64,000 nucleotides of DNA from Ruminococcus sp. (GTDB lineage Bacteria > Bacillota > Clostridia > Oscillospirales > Ruminococcaceae). Made by a program: the position numbers and the translations under genes. Under the pieces are notes generated by a model, which did not search any database, had not been told where the DNA came from, and saw nothing but the letters and a program-made list of their open reading frames with translations. The stretch is from NCBI GenBank assembly GCA_017623515.1, contig JAGAOV010000017.1, positions 1-64,000 of the forward strand. The letters run 5' to 3'. Below are positions 15,244 through 23,370 of the stretch, piece after piece (position 1 is the first letter of the stretch; every line of letters begins with the position of its first letter).

Positions 15244-16188
15244 ATGTCAAAGGAAAAGAAGAAAAAAGACAAGGGCAAAAGCTTTCTTGAAACAGTGCGT
15301 GAAATAGATGAAAAGGAACGCCGTATGGAGGAAGAAGCCGAGGAGAAACGCCGGCTTATAATTGAGGAAAAGAAGAAAAAGGAAAGGGAAGAATACGACC
15401 GGAAAATACGTGAGGAACGTATTGAGCTTATGCGTCTGAAGCAGGGTGTTATTTCCGAAAGCGATAAGATAGAAACATCTCCCGATGAATTACCCAAGCT
15501 TTCATTCTGGAAGAAGATAGTAAACTTTTTCTATCACAGTAAATGGTGGCTGCTTATCACTGTATTTATCGTGGGCGTATTCACGTTTATGATAGTTGAT
15601 TACATAACAACAGTTCGTCCGGATATGATAGTAATGGTTCTCACCGATGATTCCACGCTCCAGATTTCCAACGATTACCTTTCAGACTACTTTGAACAGT
15701 ACGTGGATGATCGTAATGAGGATGGCAAGGTTTCCGTTGATATTTACCCTATCCCTGTAAATAGCGACATCAGCGTATCCGATTATTACACAGGCAATAT
15801 GACAAAGCTTTCATCCCAGTTCCAGCTTGCTGATTCTATTATGATAATCACTGACGCTGTTGCAAACAAGACGATTCTTTCCGATGAAACTCTTGAAAAC
15901 CTTGAAGAGCTTTTCCCTGACAACAGAAATGTAAGAGGAACAGGCTTCTATATCCGTGATACAGATTTTATGGAGAAGGTAGGCTATCCGGATACTGTAC
16001 TTGACAGAGATATATGCATAAGTCTTAGAAAAGTTACCAAAACCTATGACAGCATAGAGGAGATGCAGGAAAACTACGATTACGCTTTCGGTGTACTGGA
16101 AAAGATAATGAACGACCTGCCATACGAGCAGAAGAACCGTACCCTTGCACCGTCCACAGAAGCAGCTACAGAAGGAGGTATGCAGTAA
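15244..16188 (+). CDS. Membrane-anchored protein with charged coiled-coil N-terminus, unknown
   Basis: 314 residues, family not recognised. Residues 1-70 are almost entirely Lys, Glu and Arg and should form a long cytoplasmic helix or coiled coil. One transmembrane helix lies near 101-122. The remaining 190 residues should be outside the membrane and form a mixed alpha/beta domain with no Cys pairs. The stop and the nfo start share one base (TAATG), so the two are coupled. The role is unknown; a link to DNA repair is not implied by the coupling alone. Confidence 0.7.
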   Translation: MSKEKKKKDKGKSFLETVREIDEKERRMEEEAEEKRRLIIEEKKKKEREEYDRKIREERIELMRLKQGVISESDKIETSPDELPKLSFWKKIVNFFYHSKWWLLITVFIVGVFTFMIVDYITTVRPDMIVMVLTDDSTLQISNDYLSDYFEQYVDDRNEDGKVSVDIYPIPVNSDISVSDYYTGNMTKLSSQFQLADSIMIITDAVANKTILSDETLENLEELFPDNRNVRGTGFYIRDTDFMEKVGYPDTVLDRDICISLRKVTKTYDSIEEMQENYDYAFGVLEKIMNDLPYEQKNRTLAPSTEAATEGGMQ

Positions 16189-17021
16189 TGCTTTATATAG
16201 GATGTCATCTTCCGTCATCAAAAGGATACCTTGCAATGGGAAAGCATGCCCTTTCTCTTGATGCAAACACATTCGCATTTTTCACACGCAATCCCAGAGG
16301 AGGAAGTGCAAAGCCAATAAGGGAATCTGATGTTGCGTCATTCATGAGGCTTTATAATGAAAACAGCTTCGGAACACTTGTTGCACATGCGCCCTATACA
16401 ATGAATCTCTGTTCTTCTGATCCGTCTATAAGAGAATTTGGAAGAAACATGCTTGCAGATGATATGGCAAGAATGGAATACACACCGAACCAGTATTATA
16501 ACTTCCATCCGGGAAGTCATACAGGTCAGGGCGTTGAAACAGGCATAGAGCAGATAGCCGATGCGCTGAACAGCATTCTCCGACCGGAACAGACCACTAC
16601 CGTTCTTCTTGAGGGTATGGCAGGAAAGGGCAGTGAGATAGGCTCAAAATTTCAGGAGCTGAGAGCAATCCTTGACAGAGTAGAGCTTAGTGAAAAAATG
16701 GGCGTATGCCTTGATACATGTCACCTGTGGGAAGCAGGCTTTGATATTGTGAATGACCTTGACGGTGTTCTGGAAAAGTTTGACCGTATCGTGGGTATAA
16801 AGCGTCTGAAAGCAATGCACCTCAATGACAGCAAAAATCCTATGTCAGCGCATAAGGACAGACATGAGCTTATCGGCAAGGGACATATTGGTTCGGATGC
16901 ACTTGTTAAGGTGATAAATCATCCGGCTCTGAGAAAGCTGCCGTTTATACTTGAAACTCCCAATGATGACGCAGGTTATGCTGCGGAAATTGCATTCATG
17001 AGAAGTATGTATGCTGAATAA
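16188..17021 (+). CDS. nfo: Deoxyribonuclease IV (AP endonuclease)
   Basis: A 277-residue TIM-barrel enzyme that cuts DNA 5' to abasic sites in base-excision repair. Zinc-ligand motifs of the family are visible: HAPYTMNL near 64, NFHPGSHTG near 105, LLEGMAGKG near 142, [15 protein letters not shown] near 178, [17 protein letters not shown] near 213-229 and ILETP near 264. Length is typical. It overlaps the upstream membrane-protein gene by one base. A bidirectional terminator separates it from convergent pyrB. Confidence 0.93.
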   Translation: MLYIGCHLPSSKGYLAMGKHALSLDANTFAFFTRNPRGGSAKPIRESDVASFMRLYNENSFGTLVAHAPYTMNLCSSDPSIREFGRNMLADDMARMEYTPNQYYNFHPGSHTGQGVETGIEQIADALNSILRPEQTTTVLLEGMAGKGSEIGSKFQELRAILDRVELSEKMGVCLDTCHLWEAGFDIVNDLDGVLEKFDRIVGIKRLKAMHLNDSKNPMSAHKDRHELIGKGHIGSDALVKVINHPALRKLPFILETPNDDAGYAAEIAFMRSMYAE

Positions 17022-17025
17022 ATGA

Positions 17026-17069
17026 AAAACCTGCTGCGTTTCATAGTGAAGTGCAGCAGGTTTGTTTTT
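17026..17069. terminator. Bidirectional terminator between nfo and pyrB
   Basis: AAACCTGCTGC pairs with GCAGCAGGTTT. T-rich DNA follows on the plus strand and an A tract lies on the other side, serving both convergent genes. Confidence 0.85.
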
Positions 17070-17073
17070 ATCC

Positions 17074-18159
17074 TTATCTTTCGAGAAGAAGTCTCTCACT
17101 GCAATACTCGCACTGGAGCATTGTATCGCCTATGGAAATAAAGCTCTTTGGGAGATATTTCTCAGAGCATGTAATGCAGTTTGGATTTTTGCATGCAGTG
17201 TTCTTGTAGGTCTTTCCGTGGAGAAGAGTTGTCTTTGCATTGAGGTTCAGCATAGTTATAATAAGAGCCATACGCACATACATGCCATACTTCGCCTGAT
17301 TGAAGTACATAGCTCTTGGATCTTCATCAAGCTCCACTTCGATTTCGTCAACTCTCGGCAGCGGATGCAGAACGATCATATCCGGCTTAGCAGCCTTCAT
17401 TTTCTTTACAGTGAGAACATAGGTATCCTTCTGGGCGAGATATTCCTCATGGCTCTTGAATCTTTCCTGCTGGATTCTTGTCATATAGAGAACATCCAGC
17501 TCCGGAAGAACTTCTTCAAGGGAGGAGACCTCCTTGAATGGGCATCCGCTTGCTTTGAGAATATCCTTGATGTATGACGGAAGTTTAAGTTCAGGAGTGG
17601 AGATAAGAACAAATTTATTTCCCTCGAAGCAGGACATAGCCTTGAGAAGAGAATGGACGGTTCTGCCGTTGATAAGGTCACCGCACAGACCGATAGTCAG
17701 ATGATCAAGGTGTCCTTTTTCACATTTGAGAGTGAGAAGATCGGTGAGAGTCTGTGTAGGGTGGAGATGACCGCTGTCGCCGGCGTTAATAACAGGACAG
17801 TCAGCAGAGAGTGCAGCAGCCTTAGCGGCACCGGCTACAGGATGACGCATAACCAGAATATCAGCGTAATTGCTGACGATCTTTGTGGTATCCTTGAGAG
17901 TCTCACCCTTTGAAACGGAGGAATTTGCAGGATTGTCAAATCCGATAAGTCTTCCGCCAAGACGGAGCATAGCTGTCTGGAATGACATCTGTGTACGAGT
18001 TGACGGCTCATAGAACAGTGTAGCCATGATCTTGCCGTTACAAGCACCGGAATATATCTCCGGATTGTTCTTGATTTTTTCGCCTAAGTCAACTACTTCT
18101 TTCCACCAAGATGTAGGGTAGTCATTAAGGTCGATGAGATGTGGATATGATGAAATCAT
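17074..18159 (-). CDS. pyrB: Aspartate carbamoyltransferase with fused PyrI-type zinc domain
   Basis: 361 residues catalysing carbamoyl phosphate plus aspartate to carbamoyl aspartate in pyrimidine synthesis. The carbamoyl-phosphate loop is FYEPSTRTQMSF, and HPLPRVDEI is the second signature. About 40-45 extra C-terminal residues carry CKNPNC...CEYC, the four-cysteine zinc pattern of the regulatory chain PyrI, without the nucleotide-binding domain. Start: ATG 18159 has AGGAGG 8 bases upstream; the frame opens at 18204 but without a ribosome site. It follows the HD gene by 82 bp on the same strand and may be cotranscribed. I infer zinc-mediated assembly without classical allostery. Confidence 0.9.
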   Translation of the reverse strand: MISSYPHLIDLNDYPTSWWKEVVDLGEKIKNNPEIYSGACNGKIMATLFYEPSTRTQMSFQTAMLRLGGRLIGFDNPANSSVSKGETLKDTTKIVSNYADILVMRHPVAGAAKAAALSADCPVINAGDSGHLHPTQTLTDLLTLKCEKGHLDHLTIGLCGDLINGRTVHSLLKAMSCFEGNKFVLISTPELKLPSYIKDILKASGCPFKEVSSLEEVLPELDVLYMTRIQQERFKSHEEYLAQKDTYVLTVKKMKAAKPDMIVLHPLPRVDEIEVELDEDPRAMYFNQAKYGMYVRMALIITMLNLNAKTTLLHGKTYKNTACKNPNCITCSEKYLPKSFISIGDTMLQCEYCSERLLLER

Positions 18160-18241
18160 GTTAAAAACCTCCTGTGTATTGAATGGAGCTGTTTTCAGCT
18201 TCATATGTTGAACCGTCAGACGGAATGCCGCCTGCGGAATT

Positions 18242-18910
18242 TTACAGAACAGTGTTGCCGTTCATATAGATTCTGAATGAAAGTCCGAAGAACTGGGCGG
18301 CACGTTTGCAGAGAAGCATACGTTCCATGAATATCTCGAAGTATTCAAGTACAGATGAGATTTCCGTATCAATAGTAAGATCAAGGATAAAGGATTTTTT
18401 GTCATCTGAAACTGAAAGCTTTGAGCATGTAACAGCGTAATTTACTCTGTCATGAATATCGAATGAGGTAAGCGTGGTATTGCGTACACGGCTTCTGCGA
18501 ACGTCGGTTTTGTCGGCGATAATGAGAGCCGCTGAAATTGCGTCAACAGGCTGCGCTGTTTTCTCGTCATGATTTCCGATTGCGGAAATAATGGAGCATA
18601 TCTCAGAGGCAGGCATATTAAGTCTGTCGAGCAGTCTGAAAGCCATGACAGCACCGCTTTGTGCATGGTCTGCACGATTAATTATATTTCCGATGTCATG
18701 GAGGAAACCTGCGATCATAGCAAGCTCGGTCTCACGTTCGGAGTATCCGAGTTCACGAAGGATCATAGCGGCAGTATGGGCAGTCTTTTCTACATGTGCA
18801 AAGGAATGCTCAGTATAGCCGATAGCTTCAAGAGACTTGTCCGAACGGCGGATGTATTCCATAATATCAGGATTGCGGCGGATGTATTCATAAGTTACAT
18901 TGCTTGCCAT
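18242..18910 (-). CDS. HD-domain metal-dependent phosphohydrolase
   Basis: 222 residues from ATG 18910, preceded by GAGGTG; the frame extends to 19330 through repeat and promoter DNA and that part is rejected. The HD signature runs HSFAHVEKTAHTAAMIL, then GFLHDIGN near 88-95, plus the later NHDEK and ADKTD blocks. Such proteins hydrolyse nucleotides or phosphate esters with two metal ions; the substrate is unknown. It lies upstream of pyrB on the same strand, so a role near nucleotide metabolism is possible but unproven. Confidence 0.75.
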   Translation of the reverse strand: MASNVTYEYIRRNPDIMEYIRRSDKSLEAIGYTEHSFAHVEKTAHTAAMILRELGYSERETELAMIAGFLHDIGNIINRADHAQSGAVMAFRLLDRLNMPASEICSIISAIGNHDEKTAQPVDAISAALIIADKTDVRRSRVRNTTLTSFDIHDRVNYAVTCSKLSVSDDKKSFILDLTIDTEISSVLEYFEIFMERMLLCKRAAQFFGLSFRIYMNGNTVL

Positions 18911-18949
18911 ATGCTGCACCTCACATAAAAAATTGAAAGGGACATATCT

Positions 18950-18999
18950 AAGGCATAACGGCACAAAAACAGCCTTGCAGGTTTTATGCGGTATTGCCT
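18950..18999. repeat. CGCATAAAG-family repeat, short copy D
   Basis: It starts TAAGGCATAACGGC and ends TTTTATGCGGTATTGCC. It lies between the predicted HD-gene promoter and its start codon, so it would be in that mRNA leader. The gap 18911-19332 otherwise holds the two promoters and AT-rich DNA. Confidence 0.6.
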
Positions 19000-19016
19000 C
19001 ATATCCATTCTCTGTT

Positions 19017-19045
19017 ATTATACTACATTCTGCCTGATAATGCAA
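19017..19045 (-). promoter_or_regulatory. Promoter of the HD gene (and perhaps pyrB)
   Basis: On the minus strand TTGCAT (19045-19040) and TATAAT (19022-19017) are 17 bp apart. Confidence 0.55.
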
Positions 19046-19237
19046 CTGAAAGACGTAAAAAAATATTTTATGTTGTTTATGCAATGTTTCATGTAAATGG
19101 AAATATTCAAGGATAAAAATTTCATTTATTGAATTAAAAGGATGATGTTTGTGTGGAATGTAAAAAAACAGGATGTAATTGGCTTTGAATCTTGTTGTTT
19201 TGCCGAATAAAATGTTCTTCCATTTTTCATCTGAATA

Positions 19238-19246
19238 TGATATAAT
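19238..19246 (+). promoter_or_regulatory. Extended -10 promoter of the sugar transferase gene
   Basis: TG-A-TATAAT ends at 19246, with no good -35 box at the standard distance. The start codon is 87 bp downstream. Confidence 0.45.
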
Positions 19247-19332
19247 GTATATATACAGAAAACAGGAGGGATGGATTCTGATTTCTGTAGTTAAGAAGGG
19301 GAAAATATTATTTAAGATAAGGAGGAGCATTT

Positions 19333-20136
19333 ATGAGCGGCGAACTTGTTTTGCAGGATAAGTGTATTATGGAGAGAACAGTATATAATGCAGAAGCTGA
19401 TACTGTTAAAAAAGACGCAGCAGGCGGAATAACAGAATATCCTGTACTTGACTTTGATGAAAAGGCACTCAGAGAACTTACCGATAAGGTTAATAAGTCG
19501 CTGAATAATGGCAATTTGAAGCCGGGCGGCGGCAGAGGTTATAGATTCTTGAAGAGAACTATTGATATTACCTGTTCGATTATTGGTCTGGCTCTTGCAG
19601 CAATTCCTATGGGAATTATTTCCCTGATGATTTACAAGGAAGATAAGGGAAGCCCCTTTTTTGTACAGGAACGACTCACTAAGGATGGCAAGGTATTCAA
19701 AATGTACAAGCTGCGTTCAATGTGTGTAGATGCCGAGAAGAAATTCCGTGAAGTGCAGAAGGAAAATCAGAAGGACGGCATTGCGTTCAAGATGGAAAAC
19801 GATCCTCGTGTTACAAAGATAGGACATTTTATAAGAAAGACTTCTATTGATGAGCTGCCGCAGCTCTGGAATGTTCTCAAGGGTGATATGTCCATTATCG
19901 GGCCGAGACCGCCGCTTCCGAGAGAGGTGAATCTCTACACTCCGAGACAGATGCAGAGACTTCTGGTAAAGGGCGGACTGTCATGCTACTGCCAGTGCAA
20001 CGGCAGAAGCAATATGCCTTTTGAAGAATGGATGGAAAGTGATCTGGAGTACATAGAGAATCGCAGCACTAAGCTTGACATAAAGCTTATGCTCAAAACG
20101 CTGAAGGTAGTTGTGTGCAGAAAGGGCGCATGTTAA
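19333..20136 (+). CDS. Bacterial sugar transferase (undecaprenyl-phosphate glycosyl-1-phosphate transferase)
   Basis: 267 residues. It should start a lipid-linked polysaccharide by moving a sugar-1-phosphate from a nucleotide sugar to undecaprenyl phosphate at the membrane. After a soluble N-terminus (1-70) comes one hydrophobic segment (about 80-100) and the family core: FKMYKLRSMCVDAE, the catalytic-region DPRVTKIGHFIRKTSIDELPQLWNVLKGDMSIIGPRPP, and the C-terminal GRSNMPFEEW. AAGGAGG precedes ATG 19333. It is alone, with no capsule genes nearby, and the upstream N-terminal extension is unusual. Sugar specificity is unknown. Confidence 0.88.
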   Translation: MSGELVLQDKCIMERTVYNAEADTVKKDAAGGITEYPVLDFDEKALRELTDKVNKSLNNGNLKPGGGRGYRFLKRTIDITCSIIGLALAAIPMGIISLMIYKEDKGSPFFVQERLTKDGKVFKMYKLRSMCVDAEKKFREVQKENQKDGIAFKMENDPRVTKIGHFIRKTSIDELPQLWNVLKGDMSIIGPRPPLPREVNLYTPRQMQRLLVKGGLSCYCQCNGRSNMPFEEWMESDLEYIENRSTKLDIKLMLKTLKVVVCRKGAC

Positions 20137-20148
20137 ACTGCATAACAA

Positions 20149-20184
20149 AACAGGCTGTTCAGTGACGGACAGCCTGTTCTTATG
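20149..20184 (+). terminator. Terminator after the sugar transferase gene
   Basis: ACAGGCTGT (20150-20158) pairs with ACAGCCTGT (20169-20177). The T tract is weak, so read-through into the GH5 gene is possible. Confidence 0.55.
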
Positions 20185-20222
20185 ATATATAACAAAAGCA
20201 CAGACAGAAAAGGGAGAAGAAA

Positions 20223-22388
20223 ATGGCAAAATGGAAATCATATGCAGCCGCATTGCTTGCAGCACTGAGTCTTGGTACAGCTCTTTCAGGATGCTCCGGC
20301 GGAGATGAAAGCAGCAGTCAAACACCGGCTGTTACTACAGCGGCAACTTCTGCTGAAACAACAGCAGAAGCCGAAACCACAGAAGCACCTACAGAAGAGG
20401 CGACCACAGAAGCTCCAACAGAAGAACCAACAGAGCATGTAAGTCCTATGGAAACAGTAAGTGCAGCTCTTGGTGCAGAGGTATCTGAAATTGATGCAAT
20501 TCTTGAACGAGAAGGAAAAAACACCTACAAGGCAGACCTTTCTGATATGATCGAGGAAGGCGATCAGGTACATTCATTTACATTTATATTCTATTCAGCC
20601 GATGGCAATTCCAATATGGTAAATTACAAGGGCGGCTGCGGAATTTCAGTAACAGAGGACTGCAAGGCTGCAACTGACGAGGGCTGGTATCAGTCAGATG
20701 ATTTTGAGTATGCGGTAAATGGTGCATATGCAGAGATCACATGGAATGTTCCTGCTGATGTTGCACCGTATATTGATGCAGACGGTGAGGTTCTCATAGG
20801 CTATTGGTGGAGCGAGGTTCAGCAGGTAAGACTCAGCAGTATCATTTGCAATTATACACGTACAGCAGAAGTTCCTGTTGACGTTGTAACAAGCATAGAG
20901 CCTGCTATGACACTAAGCTACGGAGATGAAAAGACAAAGACAGGTCATATCGACCTTTCGGAGCTTATGAGTAAGGATGATACTATCCAGACAGTGACAT
21001 TCGACATTTCAGCGGGCGGTTCTCTTGGAAAGTTTACAGGTGCATTTGGAATTTCTCTTGAGGAAGGCAGCAAGGCTGCAACTGATGAAAACTGGTATCA
21101 GAGCGGCAATGTTGCTGTAATTACCGATTCATCAAACCTTTCGCTTACATGGATAGTTCCGGATGATGTAAAGGCTGATGTTTCTGCGGCAGGCGAGGTA
21201 ATGCTTGGCTACTGGTGGAGTGACCAGAGCAGTATAACTCTTGACAGAGTAACAGTCCGCAGCAGCAATTCCACTGGAAAAACGGAACACAAGAATAAGG
21301 TGGAGGATGTTGCAGAGCTTACAGGCAGTGCCGGAACAACAGTTTCTTCAGATGAAGTAAATTCCATGACCTCTGCGGAGATAGTTGCAGATATAAAGGT
21401 AGGATGGAATCTGGGCAATACTCTTGACAGCCATGGCAATTCCTCATACAGCGGTCTTGAAATGGAGGAGTCATGGGGCAACCCTAAGACCACACAGGCA
21501 ATGATAGATGCTGTACAGGCAGCAGGCTTCAATGCAGTGCGTGTACCTGTAACATGGGCAGAGCATATGTCTGCTGACGGTACTATTGATTCAGCGTGGA
21601 TGGCACGAGTAAAGGAAGTTGTAGACTACGCATACAATAACGGCATGTACGTTATCCTGAACGTTCATCATGATAATGAATACTGGCTTGTTCCCACATA
21701 TGCAGCGCAGGCTGAATCAGAAAAGAAGCTTGTATATGTATGGGAGCAGATCTGTGAGGTATTCGGAGAGTATGACCACCACCTGCTGTTTGAGGGCATG
21801 AATGAAACACGAGTTATCGGTTCAGCAACAGAGTGGAGCGGCGGTACTCCTGAGGAACGTGATGTTATAAACCAGCTTTATGCAAAGTTTGTTGAAACAG
21901 TAAGAAGCACAGGAGGTCTTAATGCAGACCGTACCCTTATAATGTCATCACATGCCCAGTCAATCACAGAGGCTGCGGTGAGTGCTGTACAGGTTCCGGA
22001 CGATGATAATGTTATCGTTTCAATTCACAGTTATGCTCCGTGGGATTTCTGCGGAACAGAGGATTCACGCAATACATGGGGCAGCGATGCTGACAAGGCA
22101 GAGCTTGACAAGAATTTCCAGTATCTTTCTGATGTGTTCATCAGCAAGGGTGTACCGGTAATTCTGGATGAATTCGGAGCGGTAAATAAGTATGAGAATA
22201 CATCTGACAGAGCTGTTTACTATGAGTACTATGTAAAGAGTGCAAAGGACTATGGAATCAAGTGCTTTGTATGGGATAATGGTATAGTAAACGCTGACGG
22301 AGACAATGGCTTTGCTCTCCTTAACCGTAATGACTGCACATGGTATTATCCCTCAATTGTTAATGCAATAATGAGGGGAGCAGAATAA
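20223..22388 (+). CDS. GH5 endoglucanase lipoprotein with two N-terminal binding-type modules
   Basis: 721 residues. The signal peptide ends in lipobox LSGC (Cys24), so the enzyme is expected to be lipid-anchored on the cell surface. A Thr/Glu-rich linker (about 30-75) leads to two related modules (about 78-220 and 225-345), each containing AATDE(G/N)WYQS and GYWWS; they look like carbohydrate-binding modules, perhaps CBM80-like. The GH5 catalytic domain (about 390-720) has GWNLGNTLDS, HHD, acid/base Glu528 in GMNE, and nucleophile Glu650 in ILDEFG. It probably cuts beta-1,4-glucan or xyloglucan (GH5_4-like). There is no dockerin, so it works outside the cellulosome. No promoter was identified. 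Confidence 0.88.
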   Translation: MAKWKSYAAALLAALSLGTALSGCSGGDESSSQTPAVTTAATSAETTAEAETTEAPTEEATTEAPTEEPTEHVSPMETVSAALGAEVSEIDAILEREGKNTYKADLSDMIEEGDQVHSFTFIFYSADGNSNMVNYKGGCGISVTEDCKAATDEGWYQSDDFEYAVNGAYAEITWNVPADVAPYIDADGEVLIGYWWSEVQQVRLSSIICNYTRTAEVPVDVVTSIEPAMTLSYGDEKTKTGHIDLSELMSKDDTIQTVTFDISAGGSLGKFTGAFGISLEEGSKAATDENWYQSGNVAVITDSSNLSLTWIVPDDVKADVSAAGEVMLGYWWSDQSSITLDRVTVRSSNSTGKTEHKNKVEDVAELTGSAGTTVSSDEVNSMTSAEIVADIKVGWNLGNTLDSHGNSSYSGLEMEESWGNPKTTQAMIDAVQAAGFNAVRVPVTWAEHMSADGTIDSAWMARVKEVVDYAYNNGMYVILNVHHDNEYWLVPTYAAQAESEKKLVYVWEQICEVFGEYDHHLLFEGMNETRVIGSATEWSGGTPEERDVINQLYAKFVETVRSTGGLNADRTLIMSSHAQSITEAAVSAVQVPDDDNVIVSIHSYAPWDFCGTEDSRNTWGSDADKAELDKNFQYLSDVFISKGVPVILDEFGAVNKYENTSDRAVYYEYYVKSAKDYGIKCFVWDNGIVNADGDNGFALLNRNDCTWYYPSIVNAIMRGAE

Positions 22389-22396
22389 ATAACTTT

Positions 22397-22449
22397 AGCG
22401 GACTGCTGTTTTGCTGTTAGATTGCACAAAACGGCAGTCCGCTTATTGT
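22397..22449 (+). terminator. Terminator after the GH5 gene
   Basis: AGCGGACTGC with TTTTG pairs with CAAAACGGCAGTCCGCT (one bulge), followed by TATTGTTT. Confidence 0.7.
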
Positions 22450-22517
22450 TTAAAACGCTGAATTTTAACTACTTCGCCGGAAATTTTGATTTTTTTAGTG
22501 ATTTTTTATGTAAAATA

Positions 22518-22526
22518 TGCTATAAT
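22518..22526 (+). promoter_or_regulatory. Extended -10 promoter of the kinase-like gene
   Basis: TG-C-TATAAT ends at 22526, with no clear -35; ATG is 44 bp downstream. Confidence 0.5.
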
Positions 22527-22570
22527 AGAAAAAATCACATGATACATAATATGAAAGGAGCATTGAAAGA

Positions 22571-23179
22571 ATGAGTAATCGTATCATAACCATTGAAAGA
22601 GAATATGCAAGCGGAGGCCGTGAAGTAGGTCAGAAGGTAGCAGAAGCACTGGGAATTCCATTTTACAACAGGGAAATTCTTGAAATGGCTTCTGAAAGAT
22701 GCGGAGTGTCCGTTGATTATCTTGCAAGCGCAGAAGAAGCAGCACCCAAGAGCTTTCTTTATACGCTGATGCTTTCATCTAATCCGACACGTTCTATTGA
22801 GGATAACCTTCCTCTTTCAGATAAGGTTTACATTGTAGAAACAAACATTATCAGAGAGCTTGCTGAAAAAGAAGATTGTGTAATAGTAGGCAGATGTGCA
22901 AGCTATATTCTCCGTGACCTTGACAGAATGTTCAGTACATTTATATATGCGGATACAGAGGCAAGAGTTAAGCGTGCTGTGGAGGTTTATGGTATTGAGC
23001 CAAGACGTGCAGAGGCTATGCTCAGAAAGTCCGACAAACGCAGAGAGACCTTCTATAGCATAAATACCGGCGGCAACTGGTATGATAAGTCAAACTATGA
23101 TCTTTGTCTTAACAGCAATTCACTTGGAATCGACCTTTGCGCTGATATTATTGTTCAGTCTGTAAAGAGAACTCTGTGA
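22571..23179 (+). CDS. Cytidylate kinase-like family protein
   Basis: 202 residues of the cytidylate-kinase-like P-loop family common in Firmicutes. The N-terminal IITIEREYASGGREVGQKVAEALG holds a relaxed P-loop (ASGGREVG), and CVIVGRCASYILRD and NTGGNWYDKSNYDLCLNS are typical later blocks. These proteins are annotated as nucleotide kinases, but substrate and physiological role are not established; this is not the canonical cmk that feeds CDP synthesis. It has its own promoter and terminator. Confidence 0.8.
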   Translation: MSNRIITIEREYASGGREVGQKVAEALGIPFYNREILEMASERCGVSVDYLASAEEAAPKSFLYTLMLSSNPTRSIEDNLPLSDKVYIVETNIIRELAEKEDCVIVGRCASYILRDLDRMFSTFIYADTEARVKRAVEVYGIEPRRAEAMLRKSDKRRETFYSINTGGNWYDKSNYDLCLNSNSLGIDLCADIIVQSVKRTL

Positions 23180-23205
23180 TAGCTATATAATAATCAAAGC
23201 AATAT

Positions 23206-23237
23206 CGGTGCAGTATAAAAAGGCTGCACCGTTTTTT
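23206..23237 (+). terminator. Terminator after the kinase-like gene
   Basis: CGGTGCAG pairs with CTGCACCG, followed by TTTTTTATG. Confidence 0.85.
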
Positions 23238-23291
23238 ATGTCGTATATGTGCTTATGATTGAATATATCATAGAATTGGGACAAATGTGCA

Positions 23292-23320
23292 TTGATAAGC
23301 ACATGGATTTCCAGTATAAT
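23292..23320 (+). promoter_or_regulatory. Promoter of the GH43 gene
   Basis: TTGATA at 23292-23297 and TATAAT at 23315-23320, spacer 17 bp. Inverted GTGCATTGATAAGCAC at 23287-23302 overlaps the -35 and might be an operator. Confidence 0.65.
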
Positions 23321-23370
23321 AAAAGTGAAAAAAATTACCGGAAAACTCATCTTAAACAGGAGGGACAAAT

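Noticed and set aside
18911..19330. N-terminal extension of the HD protein
   Set aside because: The extension crosses the promoter and a dispersed repeat; the start at 18910 has a ribosome site and the domain begins just after it.
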